DNA of 32,104 nt, from the IMG/VR virus record IMGVR_UViG_3300037585_006989, positions 1 to 32,104 of that record. One strand, written 5' to 3'. Under the pieces are notes generated by a model. The model searched no databases. It saw only the letters and a list, made by a program, of their open reading frames with translations, and was not told the origin of the DNA. Origin of the DNA: a virus. The translations under genes were made by a program, and so were the position numbers. Positions 1-6,406 of the stretch are shown piece by piece (within the stretch, counting starts at the first letter, position 1; each line of letters begins with the position of its first letter).

Positions 1-669
1 TTATCTTACAGGGTCTAGTATCTTTTTGACCACATTAAATATTTTAATACACTCATTCAGGCTTACCGTGAAATCCTCATATAAGTCATTCAAGCTATGG
101 AGTGTAATAGTACCTCTTTCGACATCGTGATTAATGATTCGCTTTAGTAATACTCCCTCCGTTTCGTGTACTATAATAAAATCCCATTGGGAAATGTGCA
201 GCTTGCTTTGCCAATGTGATTTGGATATTTCACGCCCCATTACAATCGAATGCTCTGGGTAGCTTTCAATGCTTCTATTATCCATGCTATCGCCACGGAC
301 TTCAAACGCCATATAATTACCTCTATACACTTTACTTTCGACTACAAAAGGGACAGTAGGTAAATCACTTATATAATCATCATCGCTATAGCCAGATAGA
401 TAGCCAGCATAAGCATATTGATGAACTAATGGCACTTTCATGATGGAGCTATCATTAGGCGGTTCTAAGTTCTGATATTGCTGAGGTGGTTCGCTTACCT
501 TATCGCTAAACATTTCATATTTGACGAGCTTTTCAATAACAGTAGGTATTTTATCTAAATATTCATAGTTCTGATAAGTTCTAAATTTAACTCCTAATCG
601 CTTAGCCATTTCTAATTGAGTTAAACCTCCATTTTCTTCACGAATTTTTTTTAAGTCCAAGCCTTTCAT
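1..669 (-). CDS. S24-family phage repressor (CI/LexA-like)
   Basis: This 222-residue protein probably maintains lysogeny by binding operators in the divergent region to its right, and is inactivated by RecA-stimulated self-cleavage. An N-terminal helix-turn-helix lies at about residues 16-38 (LTQLEMAKRLGVKFRTYQNY). The C-terminal half is an S24 peptidase domain. A plausible Ala-Gly cleavage site is at 88-89 (AYAGYLSG), the serine nucleophile is Ser128 in FEVRGDSMD, and the general-base lysine is Lys176 in LLKRI. The frame stays open upstream to 951, but homology starts at the ATG at 669, and the longer version would run through the promoter region, so I chose 669. The role is clear from the family; the target sites are inferred. 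Confidence 0.93.
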   Translation of the reverse strand: MKGLDLKKIREENGGLTQLEMAKRLGVKFRTYQNYEYLDKIPTVIEKLVKYEMFSDKVSEPPQQYQNLEPPNDSSIMKVPLVHQYAYAGYLSGYSDDDYISDLPTVPFVVESKVYRGNYMAFEVRGDSMDNRSIESYPEHSIVMGREISKSHWQSKLHISQWDFIIVHETEGVLLKRIINHDVERGTITLHSLNDLYEDFTVSLNECIKIFNVVKKILDPVR

Positions 670-705
670 TTTCAATAAGTTATAAGTAGATAAGAAATTA
701 AAACA

Positions 706-713
706 CAAAAATA
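706..713 (-). promoter_or_regulatory. Leftward repressor promoter, -7 element
   Basis: Read on the minus strand this is TATTTTTG, a match to TAnnTTTG, placed 37 bases upstream of the repressor ATG at 669. No good -33 element is seen at the expected distance. It overlaps the left arm of the palindrome, which fits autoregulation. Moderate confidence because short A/T-rich words occur often here. Confidence 0.4.
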
Positions 714-727
714 CGTATCTACGTATT
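710..727. promoter_or_regulatory. Perfect 18-bp palindrome, probable repressor operator
   Basis: AATACGTA-TC-TACGTATT is a perfect inverted repeat with 8-bp arms and a 2-bp spacer. A third TACGT copy lies at 734-738 inside an imperfect dyad (TTCATACGTGAA, 730-741). The palindrome touches the upstream element of the rightward promoter and the -7 element of the leftward one, so one bound dimer could control both. The operator assignment is inferred from symmetry and position. Confidence 0.7.
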
Positions 728-755
728 GCTTCATACGTGAATATGTGTATATTTG
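725..755 (+). promoter_or_regulatory. Rightward early promoter (Bacteroidota type)
   Basis: A -7 element TATATTTG (748-755) matches the Bacteroidota consensus TAnnTTTG. ATTG at 725-728 stands 19 bases upstream, in the position of the -33 TTTG/TTG element. It would start the early operon at 782 with a short leader. The upstream element overlaps the right arm of the palindrome at 710-727, which suggests direct repression. Confidence 0.6.
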
Positions 756-781
756 TCATGTAATAACAACAATATACCAAA

Positions 782-1123
782 ATGATGCCACAATTAATAT
801 ATGCTACTGATGAAATATTAAAAGAGGTCACTAAATGTAGTGACATAATTGATCTTTCGGACTGTATTGATTGCAGGGATAGATCGGTAGAATTTGACCT
901 AGAGCATGAAGGGGAGGTATTTACAGCCGTGGCGAAAGTAGATAAAGACATGGATTACAGGGAGATACCAGCGACTTATTTAAATCCAAAAGAAATTGAG
1001 GTAATTAAAAATGAGGTAAGAATTAATGAGGTGGAATTATGGGGGGAAGAAGGATTAATAGAAATATCCGATACCCAAAAAGCGATAATTGAAGCGAAAT
1101 TTTTAAAAATGATTGTGATATGA
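782..1123 (+). CDS. First early-operon protein, unknown
   Basis: This 113-residue protein is the first gene behind the rightward promoter, the position usually held by Cro/antirepressor or establishment genes. I see no helix-turn-helix. It is acidic with a predicted mixed alpha/beta pattern and four cysteines in the N-terminal third (CSDIIDLSDCIDCRD). Two adjacent ATGs (782 and 785) could start it. Its stop overlaps the ATG of the next small gene (ATGA), implying translational coupling. I do not recognise the family. Confidence 0.75.
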   Translation: MMPQLIYATDEILKEVTKCSDIIDLSDCIDCRDRSVEFDLEHEGEVFTAVAKVDKDMDYREIPATYLNPKEIEVIKNEVRINEVELWGEEGLIEISDTQKAIIEAKFLKMIVI

Positions 1124-1299
1124 GTGAATTATCAAAAAAGACAGTAAGTGATTTAACACAAATATTACGTACGGATTTCGATAATAATGCTGGGTTTATG
1201 ACCGCTAATAAGTGGGTTAGGATAGCGAGAGAATTAGGATTGAATGAATTAGTAAAGGAATTAGAACAGGATATAAAACAACTTGAAAATGCTATTTGA
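1120..1299 (+). CDS. Small early protein, unknown
   Basis: This 59-residue ORF begins at an ATG sharing ATGA with the preceding stop and ends inside the start of the next gene. It reads MSELSKKTVSDLTQILRTDF and continues to a lysine/glutamate-rich helical C-terminus. The overlaps at both ends and the same direction support it as a genuine coupled gene. No family is recognised. A helical, possibly coiled-coil protein is all that can be inferred. Confidence 0.6.
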   Translation: MSELSKKTVSDLTQILRTDFDNNAGFMTANKWVRIARELGLNELVKELEQDIKQLENAI

Positions 1300-1579
1300 A
1301 GAAAAACACTATGGAAATCTGATTAGTAAACAGCTATCGGATTATTTGAGAGAACACACCTCTAAAAATGATTATGCGGATGTAGCGAATCTTACAGGGG
1401 TAAGCCTACACACTTTGCGATATGTGGTTGCACGATCCAACAACCTCACGCAAAGCAACTCAAAAGCAGTGATTGAACTGGCTAAAAAAGCAGTCATGAA
1501 TTGCACCAATACGATCAATGATAGCCGAGAAGCTAAAGAGTATCTATTGGAGAAACTTCAAATAGAAGGCTGGAGCTAA
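1289..1579 (+). CDS. Small helix-turn-helix-like protein
   Basis: This 96-residue protein contains a segment at about residues 28-50 (YADVANLTGVSLHTLRYVVA) with the spacing of a helix-turn-helix, followed by an asparagine/serine turn and another helix. That suggests a small DNA-binding regulator of the early operon. The frame can be read from a TTG at 1283, but the ATG at 1289 is the more likely start. It overlaps the previous gene by 11 bases and the next through TAATG. DNA binding is inferred from pattern only. Confidence 0.65.
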   Translation: MLFEEKHYGNLISKQLSDYLREHTSKNDYADVANLTGVSLHTLRYVVARSNNLTQSNSKAVIELAKKAVMNCTNTINDSREAKEYLLEKLQIEGWS

Positions 1580-1746
1580 TGAGAAATAACGCAATCATAG
1601 AAGCTGTATATGACAGCCTATCCATAGAGGATTTGAAAGCGATGATTGCGCAAAAGCAAAGCAACCAATCCATTAAGCCGATGAGCGAATTGGAGCGATA
1701 CCGATTTGAAGTAAGGCAAAAACTGAAAGCAAAATTTTATAAATAA
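1579..1746 (+). CDS. Small early protein, unknown
   Basis: This 55-residue ORF shares TAATG with the preceding stop. It is predicted to be helical, begins MRNNAIIEAVYDSLSIEDLK and ends with a basic segment (RQKLKAKFYK). The frame, coupling and codon use agree with its neighbours, so I consider it a real gene. No family is recognised. Confidence 0.6.
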   Translation: MRNNAIIEAVYDSLSIEDLKAMIAQKQSNQSIKPMSELERYRFEVRQKLKAKFYK

Positions 1747-1752
1747 TTCAAT

Positions 1753-2037
1753 ATGGATAATCTAGAATTTAAAGGAACAAATACAAAATGGGAAAGCGTA
1801 TATAATGGCTTATACTATTATATCACACCAGTTGGGAATGCACAAGCTTTAGCTTCTACTCAAATAAATGAATATATAGGGATAGACCAAGATACAATGG
1901 CAGCAAACGCCAACCTAATAGCAGCTGCACCTGACTTATTAGAAGCCTTGCAATTAATACTAAGTGAAGGCGAACATAGTATTTCAGTAATGACAGCCAA
2001 AAAAGCTATCCAAAAAGCCTTATCAGGTGAACTATAA
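1753..2037 (+). CDS. Conserved phage protein with AAPDLLEAL motif
   Basis: This 94-residue protein has a central ANANLIAAAPDLLEAL motif at about residues 50-65. That motif recurs in many small phage proteins of unknown function, usually in early regions. The N-terminal half is beta-rich (YYYITPVGNAQALAS) and the C-terminal half is two helices. It starts 6 bases after the preceding stop. Family membership is fairly clear; its biochemical role is not known to me. Confidence 0.75.
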   Translation: MDNLEFKGTNTKWESVYNGLYYYITPVGNAQALASTQINEYIGIDQDTMAANANLIAAAPDLLEALQLILSEGEHSISVMTAKKAIQKALSGEL

Positions 2038-2071
2038 AGTAAGCAACAAATCAAATTTTAAATAAAAAGCA

Positions 2072-2494
2072 ATGGAAAAATCAGAAGTAAAATCAAGCGA
2101 AACAGCGGTAAGTAAGATTCATAGCTTACCAAACCTACATGAAGCGAAACTTTCATTTAGGGAATTATCAAGCGAATACTGGACACCAGAAAATGAAGGA
2201 GATTATAGGGTAGGAGTGTTATTGAATATCAATGAAGAACCTTATGAAGATGAAAAAACAGGTGAAACGGTAATGCTCCCTTGTATCATATTCCTATCTC
2301 AAAATCAAGATGGAACATTCAAAACCATTAAAAACGGTTCAAAAAGATTAGTTGCAACAATGGAAAGCAACTTAGAAAGCGGTGAAATTGAACTAGAAAC
2401 CACACCTATAAGAATCACATTCAACGGCAAGAAAAAGAATAAAACCAACGGTTTCAATTCTGATACATGGAGCGTAAAACCAATACTTCTATAA
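2072..2494 (+). CDS. Recombination-module protein, possible ssDNA-binding accessory
   Basis: This 140-residue protein lies immediately upstream of the YqaJ-type exonuclease, separated by two bases. After a charged N-terminal tail it is beta-rich (DYRVGVLLNI, LPCIIFLS, PIRITFNGKKKNKT), and could be an OB-like fold. In many phages the exonuclease neighbour is an annealing or single-strand binding protein, so that is a reasonable guess, but no diagnostic motif is visible and the sequence does not resemble RecT or Erf. Function unproven. Confidence 0.6.
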   Translation: MEKSEVKSSETAVSKIHSLPNLHEAKLSFRELSSEYWTPENEGDYRVGVLLNINEEPYEDEKTGETVMLPCIIFLSQNQDGTFKTIKNGSKRLVATMESNLESGEIELETTPIRITFNGKKKNKTNGFNSDTWSVKPILL

Positions 2495-2496
2495 TT

Positions 2497-3393
2497 ATGG
2501 AACTGGAAAGATTAGAAGAAATAAAAACGGGATTGCCAGATTTACATTCAGCCCCCATTGGTTTAGACGAACTGAGAAGTAAGGAAGAAGTCTGGTTAGA
2601 AAAGCGCAAAGGTAAATTTACCGCTTCGGAATATGATAGACTGATTGCAGGGGTAGATGAAACAGAACACGAAGCAGCGATAAGAGTATCAAAAGCTTTA
2701 AAAGATTATTTGGTAAAAGATGCTGAAGAGTTAAATCTATCAACTGCAGGAACAAAAGTAGACATCGCTCACAGGTTAGTAAAAGCTGGATATGTAGCAT
2801 ACGGAGCTTATGCATTCTCAGACGGTGGCGAAACCTATGTATTAGAAAAGGTCATTGAAGAACTGACCGACACATTACCAGACCACTTTGAAACCTCTGC
2901 TATGCGATGGGGCAAAGAATGGGAAGAAATAGCGGTTAAGGAGTTTATGCGAAAAACAGGTATTAAGGTCGACCACTATGGAGATGATCAGGTATTTGTG
3001 GACCATGAAAGCGAGTATTTGAATAAGTCCATTACGCAAAGCTTAATCCCTCACATTGGATGCACCCCGGACGGATTGATAGGAGATGATGCTGGCATAG
3101 AAACAAAATGCCGAGATAGCAAACAGCATTTCTTATGCCTACAGGAAATAAAAGATGCAGAGACTTTGAAAGCGACCTATCCAAAAGCCTACTGGCAATG
3201 TCAAGGCAGTATGTATTTAACAGGGCGTTCGATGTGGTTTTTTGTCTCATTCGATCCAAGGTTTAAGCAGGATAAATTAAAGATTCTGATTGTAAAGGTA
3301 AAGCGAAATGATGAAGACATCGAGAAGCTTGAAAGACGCTTAAAAATAGCGGTAACAAAGAAAATAGAACAGGTAAGTATTTATAATCAATAG
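2497..3393 (+). CDS. YqaJ-type recombination exonuclease with SAP-like insertion
   Basis: This 298-residue PD-(D/E)XK exonuclease is of the YqaJ/lambda-Exo type, which resects DNA ends for phage recombination. Visible motifs are WLEKRKGKFTAS (33-44), GKEWEEIAVKEF (139-150), the metal-binding Asp in CTPDGLIG (189-196), the E-x-K of IETKCR (201-206) and the Gln pair in YWQCQGSMY (232-240). Residues 68-97 (ALKDYLVKDAEELNLSTAGT then KVDIAHRLV) look like a SAP DNA-binding helix pair, inserted between the N-terminal helix and the catalytic core. The frame opens at 2467 inside the previous gene; the ATG at 2497 fits gene spacing better. Confidence 0.88.
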   Translation: MELERLEEIKTGLPDLHSAPIGLDELRSKEEVWLEKRKGKFTASEYDRLIAGVDETEHEAAIRVSKALKDYLVKDAEELNLSTAGTKVDIAHRLVKAGYVAYGAYAFSDGGETYVLEKVIEELTDTLPDHFETSAMRWGKEWEEIAVKEFMRKTGIKVDHYGDDQVFVDHESEYLNKSITQSLIPHIGCTPDGLIGDDAGIETKCRDSKQHFLCLQEIKDAETLKATYPKAYWQCQGSMYLTGRSMWFFVSFDPRFKQDKLKILIVKVKRNDEDIEKLERRLKIAVTKKIEQVSIYNQ

Positions 3394-3432
3394 ATACAAT
3401 TGATTTTTTTAAAGGCTTAAAAGATTAAGAAA

Positions 3433-3726
3433 ATGGAACAGGATATAAAAGAAGCATTAGAGTATTTAAATAAGCAAGGATACGGAAGTGGCACTAATTA
3501 CAGCTCAAAGTTAGTAGCTGTTTTGATAGCTAATTACCATCAATATAAGCTGAAAAATAATAGTGATAAAAATTCATATTCTAAATATGAAATAGATTTC
3601 GGGAATCATTTAAGAGCAGGATTGCAAATAAAGAATGATGAAGTAGAAATTATAGGAGCTGTTAATGGATGGGGCGACAATGTACCTTTAAGCGAAGTTT
3701 TAATTAAAAAGATTGATAATCAATAA
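3433..3726 (+). CDS. Hypothetical early protein
   Basis: This 97-residue protein has a helical N-terminus (MEQDIKEALEYLNKQGYGSG) and a beta-rich C-terminal half ending EVLIKKIDNQ. It lies 39 bases after the exonuclease gene, with a short A/T-rich leader, and 5 bases before the winged-helix gene. Composition is more AT-rich than its neighbours. No family is recognised and no catalytic pattern is seen. Confidence 0.65.
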   Translation: MEQDIKEALEYLNKQGYGSGTNYSSKLVAVLIANYHQYKLKNNSDKNSYSKYEIDFGNHLRAGLQIKNDEVEIIGAVNGWGDNVPLSEVLIKKIDNQ

Positions 3727-3731
3727 TAGCT

Positions 3732-4160
3732 ATGGAAGCAGTAAAAAACAGGAATACAGCCTATCACAATATAGATAATTTAGGTAAGCGACAATTTGAA
3801 GTATTGGAAGCAATACGGTTAAACCAGCCATGCACAGCGCAAGAGATTTGCAGGTTTTTAGGAGTGGGGATTAACCAGGTAACAGGCAGAATTAGCGAAT
3901 TGCGAGATGACTTAATGCTAATAACAGAAGCAGGTAGCGAGGTGAACCAAAATAGCAAAGCGCAAAATACGCTATGGAGACACTTTAAAAACAAAGATGA
4001 GCGGATTAATGCCATCAATAAAAAGTATGTGGAATTGCAGAACATAAAAGCGCAATTGGAATCTGACGGGCATATAGCTTTAAGTCCTTATGCAGCGAAT
4101 GTGATTGCAAAGGAAATCGAAAAAGTAGATAAGCGAATTAAAAAGATTGTGAAACTATGA
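3732..4160 (+). CDS. Winged-helix DNA-binding protein
   Basis: This 142-residue protein carries a winged-helix domain at about residues 18-75. FEVLEAIRLNQPCTAQEICR and FLGVGINQVTGRISELRD form the helix-turn-helix, followed by a wing (LITEAGSEVN). The C-terminal 60 residues are a lysine-rich helix, possibly a dimerising coiled coil. Similar small MarR/IclR-like phage proteins are thought to act in early regulation or replication. It ends in ATGA overlap with the next gene. DNA binding is likely; the target is unknown. Confidence 0.75.
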   Translation: MEAVKNRNTAYHNIDNLGKRQFEVLEAIRLNQPCTAQEICRFLGVGINQVTGRISELRDDLMLITEAGSEVNQNSKAQNTLWRHFKNKDERINAINKKYVELQNIKAQLESDGHIALSPYAANVIAKEIEKVDKRIKKIVKL

Positions 4161-4723
4161 GAGCATCAGTTAAAATATTAAAAATAAACCAAGCCGACAG
4201 GGATAAAAAGCATGACTATGATTTGATAGTTTGCGAGCTAGAGAATCCTAATAACGAAATATGGCTACAGGTTAGAAGAACGCAAACACCTTTGTTAATG
4301 AAATTTGATGAAGGGAACAATGCGACCATCACTTTTAATGCTGAATATTCGGAGCAATCCGCAACAGCAAACGGAAAAGCGTACCGGCACAATAATTTGA
4401 TACTGTCAGATATTACGGAGGTAATGCCAGAGCATTTGAAATTCAATTCACATTCTACAGAAGAGTTATTGAATGAGTTAGATCGTAGGGGATTAAGTGC
4501 AAATGAAATTGAAGAAGTGATACAGGTAAGCATTCCAAAACCGAAACATCAAAGGCACTCACTAGAGCAACCCGAAAACGTAGAGCTATTTGTTGAATAT
4601 TCCGACAAATTAAGATGGCAGCAATGGAACTACATATTTAAAGAAGTGGCTCGAAAGCCATTTAAGGAACGTCAAAAAATGCCACATGATTATTCCATGT
4701 TATTAAACGAGACTATATCATGA
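4157..4723 (+). CDS. Hypothetical protein with possible OB-like N-terminal domain
   Basis: This 188-residue protein begins with a beta-rich domain (residues 1-90: ASVKILKINQ, YDLIVCELEN, IWLQVRR, ATITFNAEYS) that could be an OB-type nucleic-acid fold. It is followed by a helical motif STEELLNELDRRGLSANEIE. ATGA overlaps on both sides couple it to the winged-helix protein before it and the membrane protein after it. Placement between the recombination and clamp genes suggests DNA metabolism, but I recognise no specific family. Confidence 0.65.
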   Translation: MRASVKILKINQADRDKKHDYDLIVCELENPNNEIWLQVRRTQTPLLMKFDEGNNATITFNAEYSEQSATANGKAYRHNNLILSDITEVMPEHLKFNSHSTEELLNELDRRGLSANEIEEVIQVSIPKPKHQRHSLEQPENVELFVEYSDKLRWQQWNYIFKEVARKPFKERQKMPHDYSMLLNETIS

Positions 4724-5061
4724 GGTGGGTATTTATCACATTGACCATTCTGTCAATACTAAGCCAGATACCACATGCTTATTGGGCGATTGACAACTTT
4801 AGCACCATAAAAGAAAGGTGGTTAAAGGTAAGTCAAAACATAGTATTCTGCGGAATCATAAGCGTGGGTATTTTAGCTTTTGTATTGATAGGGAAGCATT
4901 GGTACGCTTTAGCTGGAGCAGCTATTGAGATAGTTATAAACATCTATTATTACAATAGCCAGTTCGACAAGCGGACAAGTAGAAAAAAAACATGGTTAGC
5001 TTACTTCTTAGCTTTCCTTATACCGATTTCGATTTTCATTTTCAGTATGGAAATCAAGTAA
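4720..5061 (+). CDS. Small polytopic membrane protein
   Basis: This 113-residue protein has about four hydrophobic segments: 2-22 (WVFITLTILSILSQIPHAYW), 42-60, 62-78 and 92-110 (WLAYFLAFLIPISIFIFSM). A basic loop (KRTSRKK) lies before the last one. It is coupled by ATGA to the preceding gene and sits 23 bases before the sliding clamp. Membrane proteins in phage early operons can act in superinfection exclusion, but nothing here proves that. No family is recognised. Confidence 0.7.
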   Translation: MRWVFITLTILSILSQIPHAYWAIDNFSTIKERWLKVSQNIVFCGIISVGILAFVLIGKHWYALAGAAIEIVINIYYYNSQFDKRTSRKKTWLAYFLAFLIPISIFIFSMEIK

Positions 5062-5084
5062 AACAGATTTAAACCAAAGAACAC

Positions 5085-6194
5085 ATGAGATTAAAAGTAA
5101 ATGAATTTAAGCATGCGCTTAACATGGTAGCTCCTGCATTTCAGAAATCAACGGCCATGCCGATTTGCGAATATGTAAAGATTGAAACGGCAGAAGATAA
5201 GGTAAAATTAACCGCATCAGATTTAGCCATAAGCATCATTCACGAATACAAAGGAATCGAGACCAATAAGAATGAAACAATTCTGATTGCTTATAAAGAC
5301 ATCCTAAATTATGTGAAATTATGCAAAAATGTATTCATAGAGTTAGAAGCGGAGCAGGTCAATAAAATGACTATCAATATCAACATCACGGCAGGATCGG
5401 CAAAGATGAAAATGAGCGGAGAGAGTGAAGATGATTTTCCTAATATCGAGCTGGACGAGTTTAAGTATTCGTTTTTGATGGATGCTGAAATGTTCGGGAT
5501 ATTGCAGAAAAAGGCATTACCATTTGCAGCGGATGACGATTTGAGGCCGTCCATGTCAGCGGTAAGAATGAAGAAAGTAAACGGTCAGACTAGTTTTGCA
5601 TCTACCAACGGATATACAGCATCTATACTACTGTTTGAAGAAAACGAAAGCTTACAGAAATTAGACGATTTCCAGTTATTGATACCTAGATATTTAAAGC
5701 ACTTAGAGCAGATATTTAGCATTAATAATGAGTTGGTGACCGTGAATGTAAGTGGTAGTAAGATAGCTTTTCAGGATAGCGATACTACGTTGATAGGCTA
5801 TCAAATAGATGAAAACTATCCAGATTTAGAAGCGGTATTGAACGGACATAAAGATGGTGAAATAGTTAAAGTAAACAAGCAAGCTTTAATTGACGAGTTG
5901 ACCGTGGCAGGGAATTTCACGGGCTCAAATAATGATGTGCTTTTTGATTTTGCTAAAGATAAAATCCACCTGAAAGCTCAGGATATGGATTATGGAAAGG
6001 ATTATGATAATTCCATTCAAGCCGAAAGCAGTGAAGAGTTAGCCATTAAATTACCCTACGATCAGGTAATAAAAGCATGCAAGGCATGCCAGGGCGATAC
6101 GGTTCATTTAGTTCACCACCATACCAACAATAAAGCGGTATTTGTGAAAAGTGAAGATGGGAATTATGAGGTACTAATAATGCCGATGAAATGA
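5085..6194 (+). CDS. dnaN: Phage-encoded sliding clamp (DnaN/PolC beta-like)
   Basis: This 369-residue protein matches bacterial beta clamps in length and landmarks. It has an N-terminal MRLKVNEFKHALN...VAPAFQKSTAMPICEYV, a DDDLRPSMSAVRM segment resembling the clamp DxRxxLxGV motif, ENYPDLEAVL corresponding to the FPDY/inner-strand region, and a C-terminal VLIMPMK resembling the MPMRL tail that forms part of the peptide pocket. The product would tether replicative polymerase or other clamp-binding proteins to phage DNA. No phage DNA polymerase is seen nearby, so it presumably serves the host polymerase or other phage enzymes. The gene is followed by ATGA overlap with a small membrane protein. 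Confidence 0.85.
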   Translation: MRLKVNEFKHALNMVAPAFQKSTAMPICEYVKIETAEDKVKLTASDLAISIIHEYKGIETNKNETILIAYKDILNYVKLCKNVFIELEAEQVNKMTININITAGSAKMKMSGESEDDFPNIELDEFKYSFLMDAEMFGILQKKALPFAADDDLRPSMSAVRMKKVNGQTSFASTNGYTASILLFEENESLQKLDDFQLLIPRYLKHLEQIFSINNELVTVNVSGSKIAFQDSDTTLIGYQIDENYPDLEAVLNGHKDGEIVKVNKQALIDELTVAGNFTGSNNDVLFDFAKDKIHLKAQDMDYGKDYDNSIQAESSEELAIKLPYDQVIKACKACQGDTVHLVHHHTNNKAVFVKSEDGNYEVLIMPMK

Positions 6195-6406
6195 GAGGGA
6201 TAAAGAAAGTGATAGCGATATTGGTATTCATTTGGAACGGATTAGCCGACCTGTTTTATCTCATGTTTGTAGTCATGATGTCATGGATATTTTACACGGT
6301 CTTTACAAAAGGCGATCTACTGGAAATAACGCCCATTATGATTTCAATATTCTATATCACTTTCATTCCCTTTTTAGTACGAACCGCAAAACAACTAGTA
6401 GAATGA
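6191..6406 (+). CDS. Small two-segment membrane protein
   Basis: This 71-residue protein is coupled by ATGA at its start to the clamp gene and at its end to the helicase-methyltransferase gene. It has two hydrophobic segments, about residues 5-36 (VIAILVFIWNGLADLFYLMF onward) and 48-62 (IMISIFYITFIPFLV). The role is unknown. The overlapping frame of the next gene is open back to 6232, but hydrophobicity and coupling support this reading for the region. Confidence 0.65.
   Translation: MRGIKKVIAILVFIWNGLADLFYLMFVVMMSWIFYTVFTKGDLLEITPIMISIFYITFIPFLVRTAKQLVE

Noticed and set aside
670-951. Extended N-terminus for the repressor
   Set aside because: It would run through the divergent promoters and the palindrome and overlap the first early gene; HTH homology begins at 669.
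6232-6402. Extended N-terminus for the helicase-methyltransferase
   Set aside because: It overlaps the small membrane gene in another frame, and its composition is unlike helicase N-termini; the coupled ATG at 6403 explains the start.
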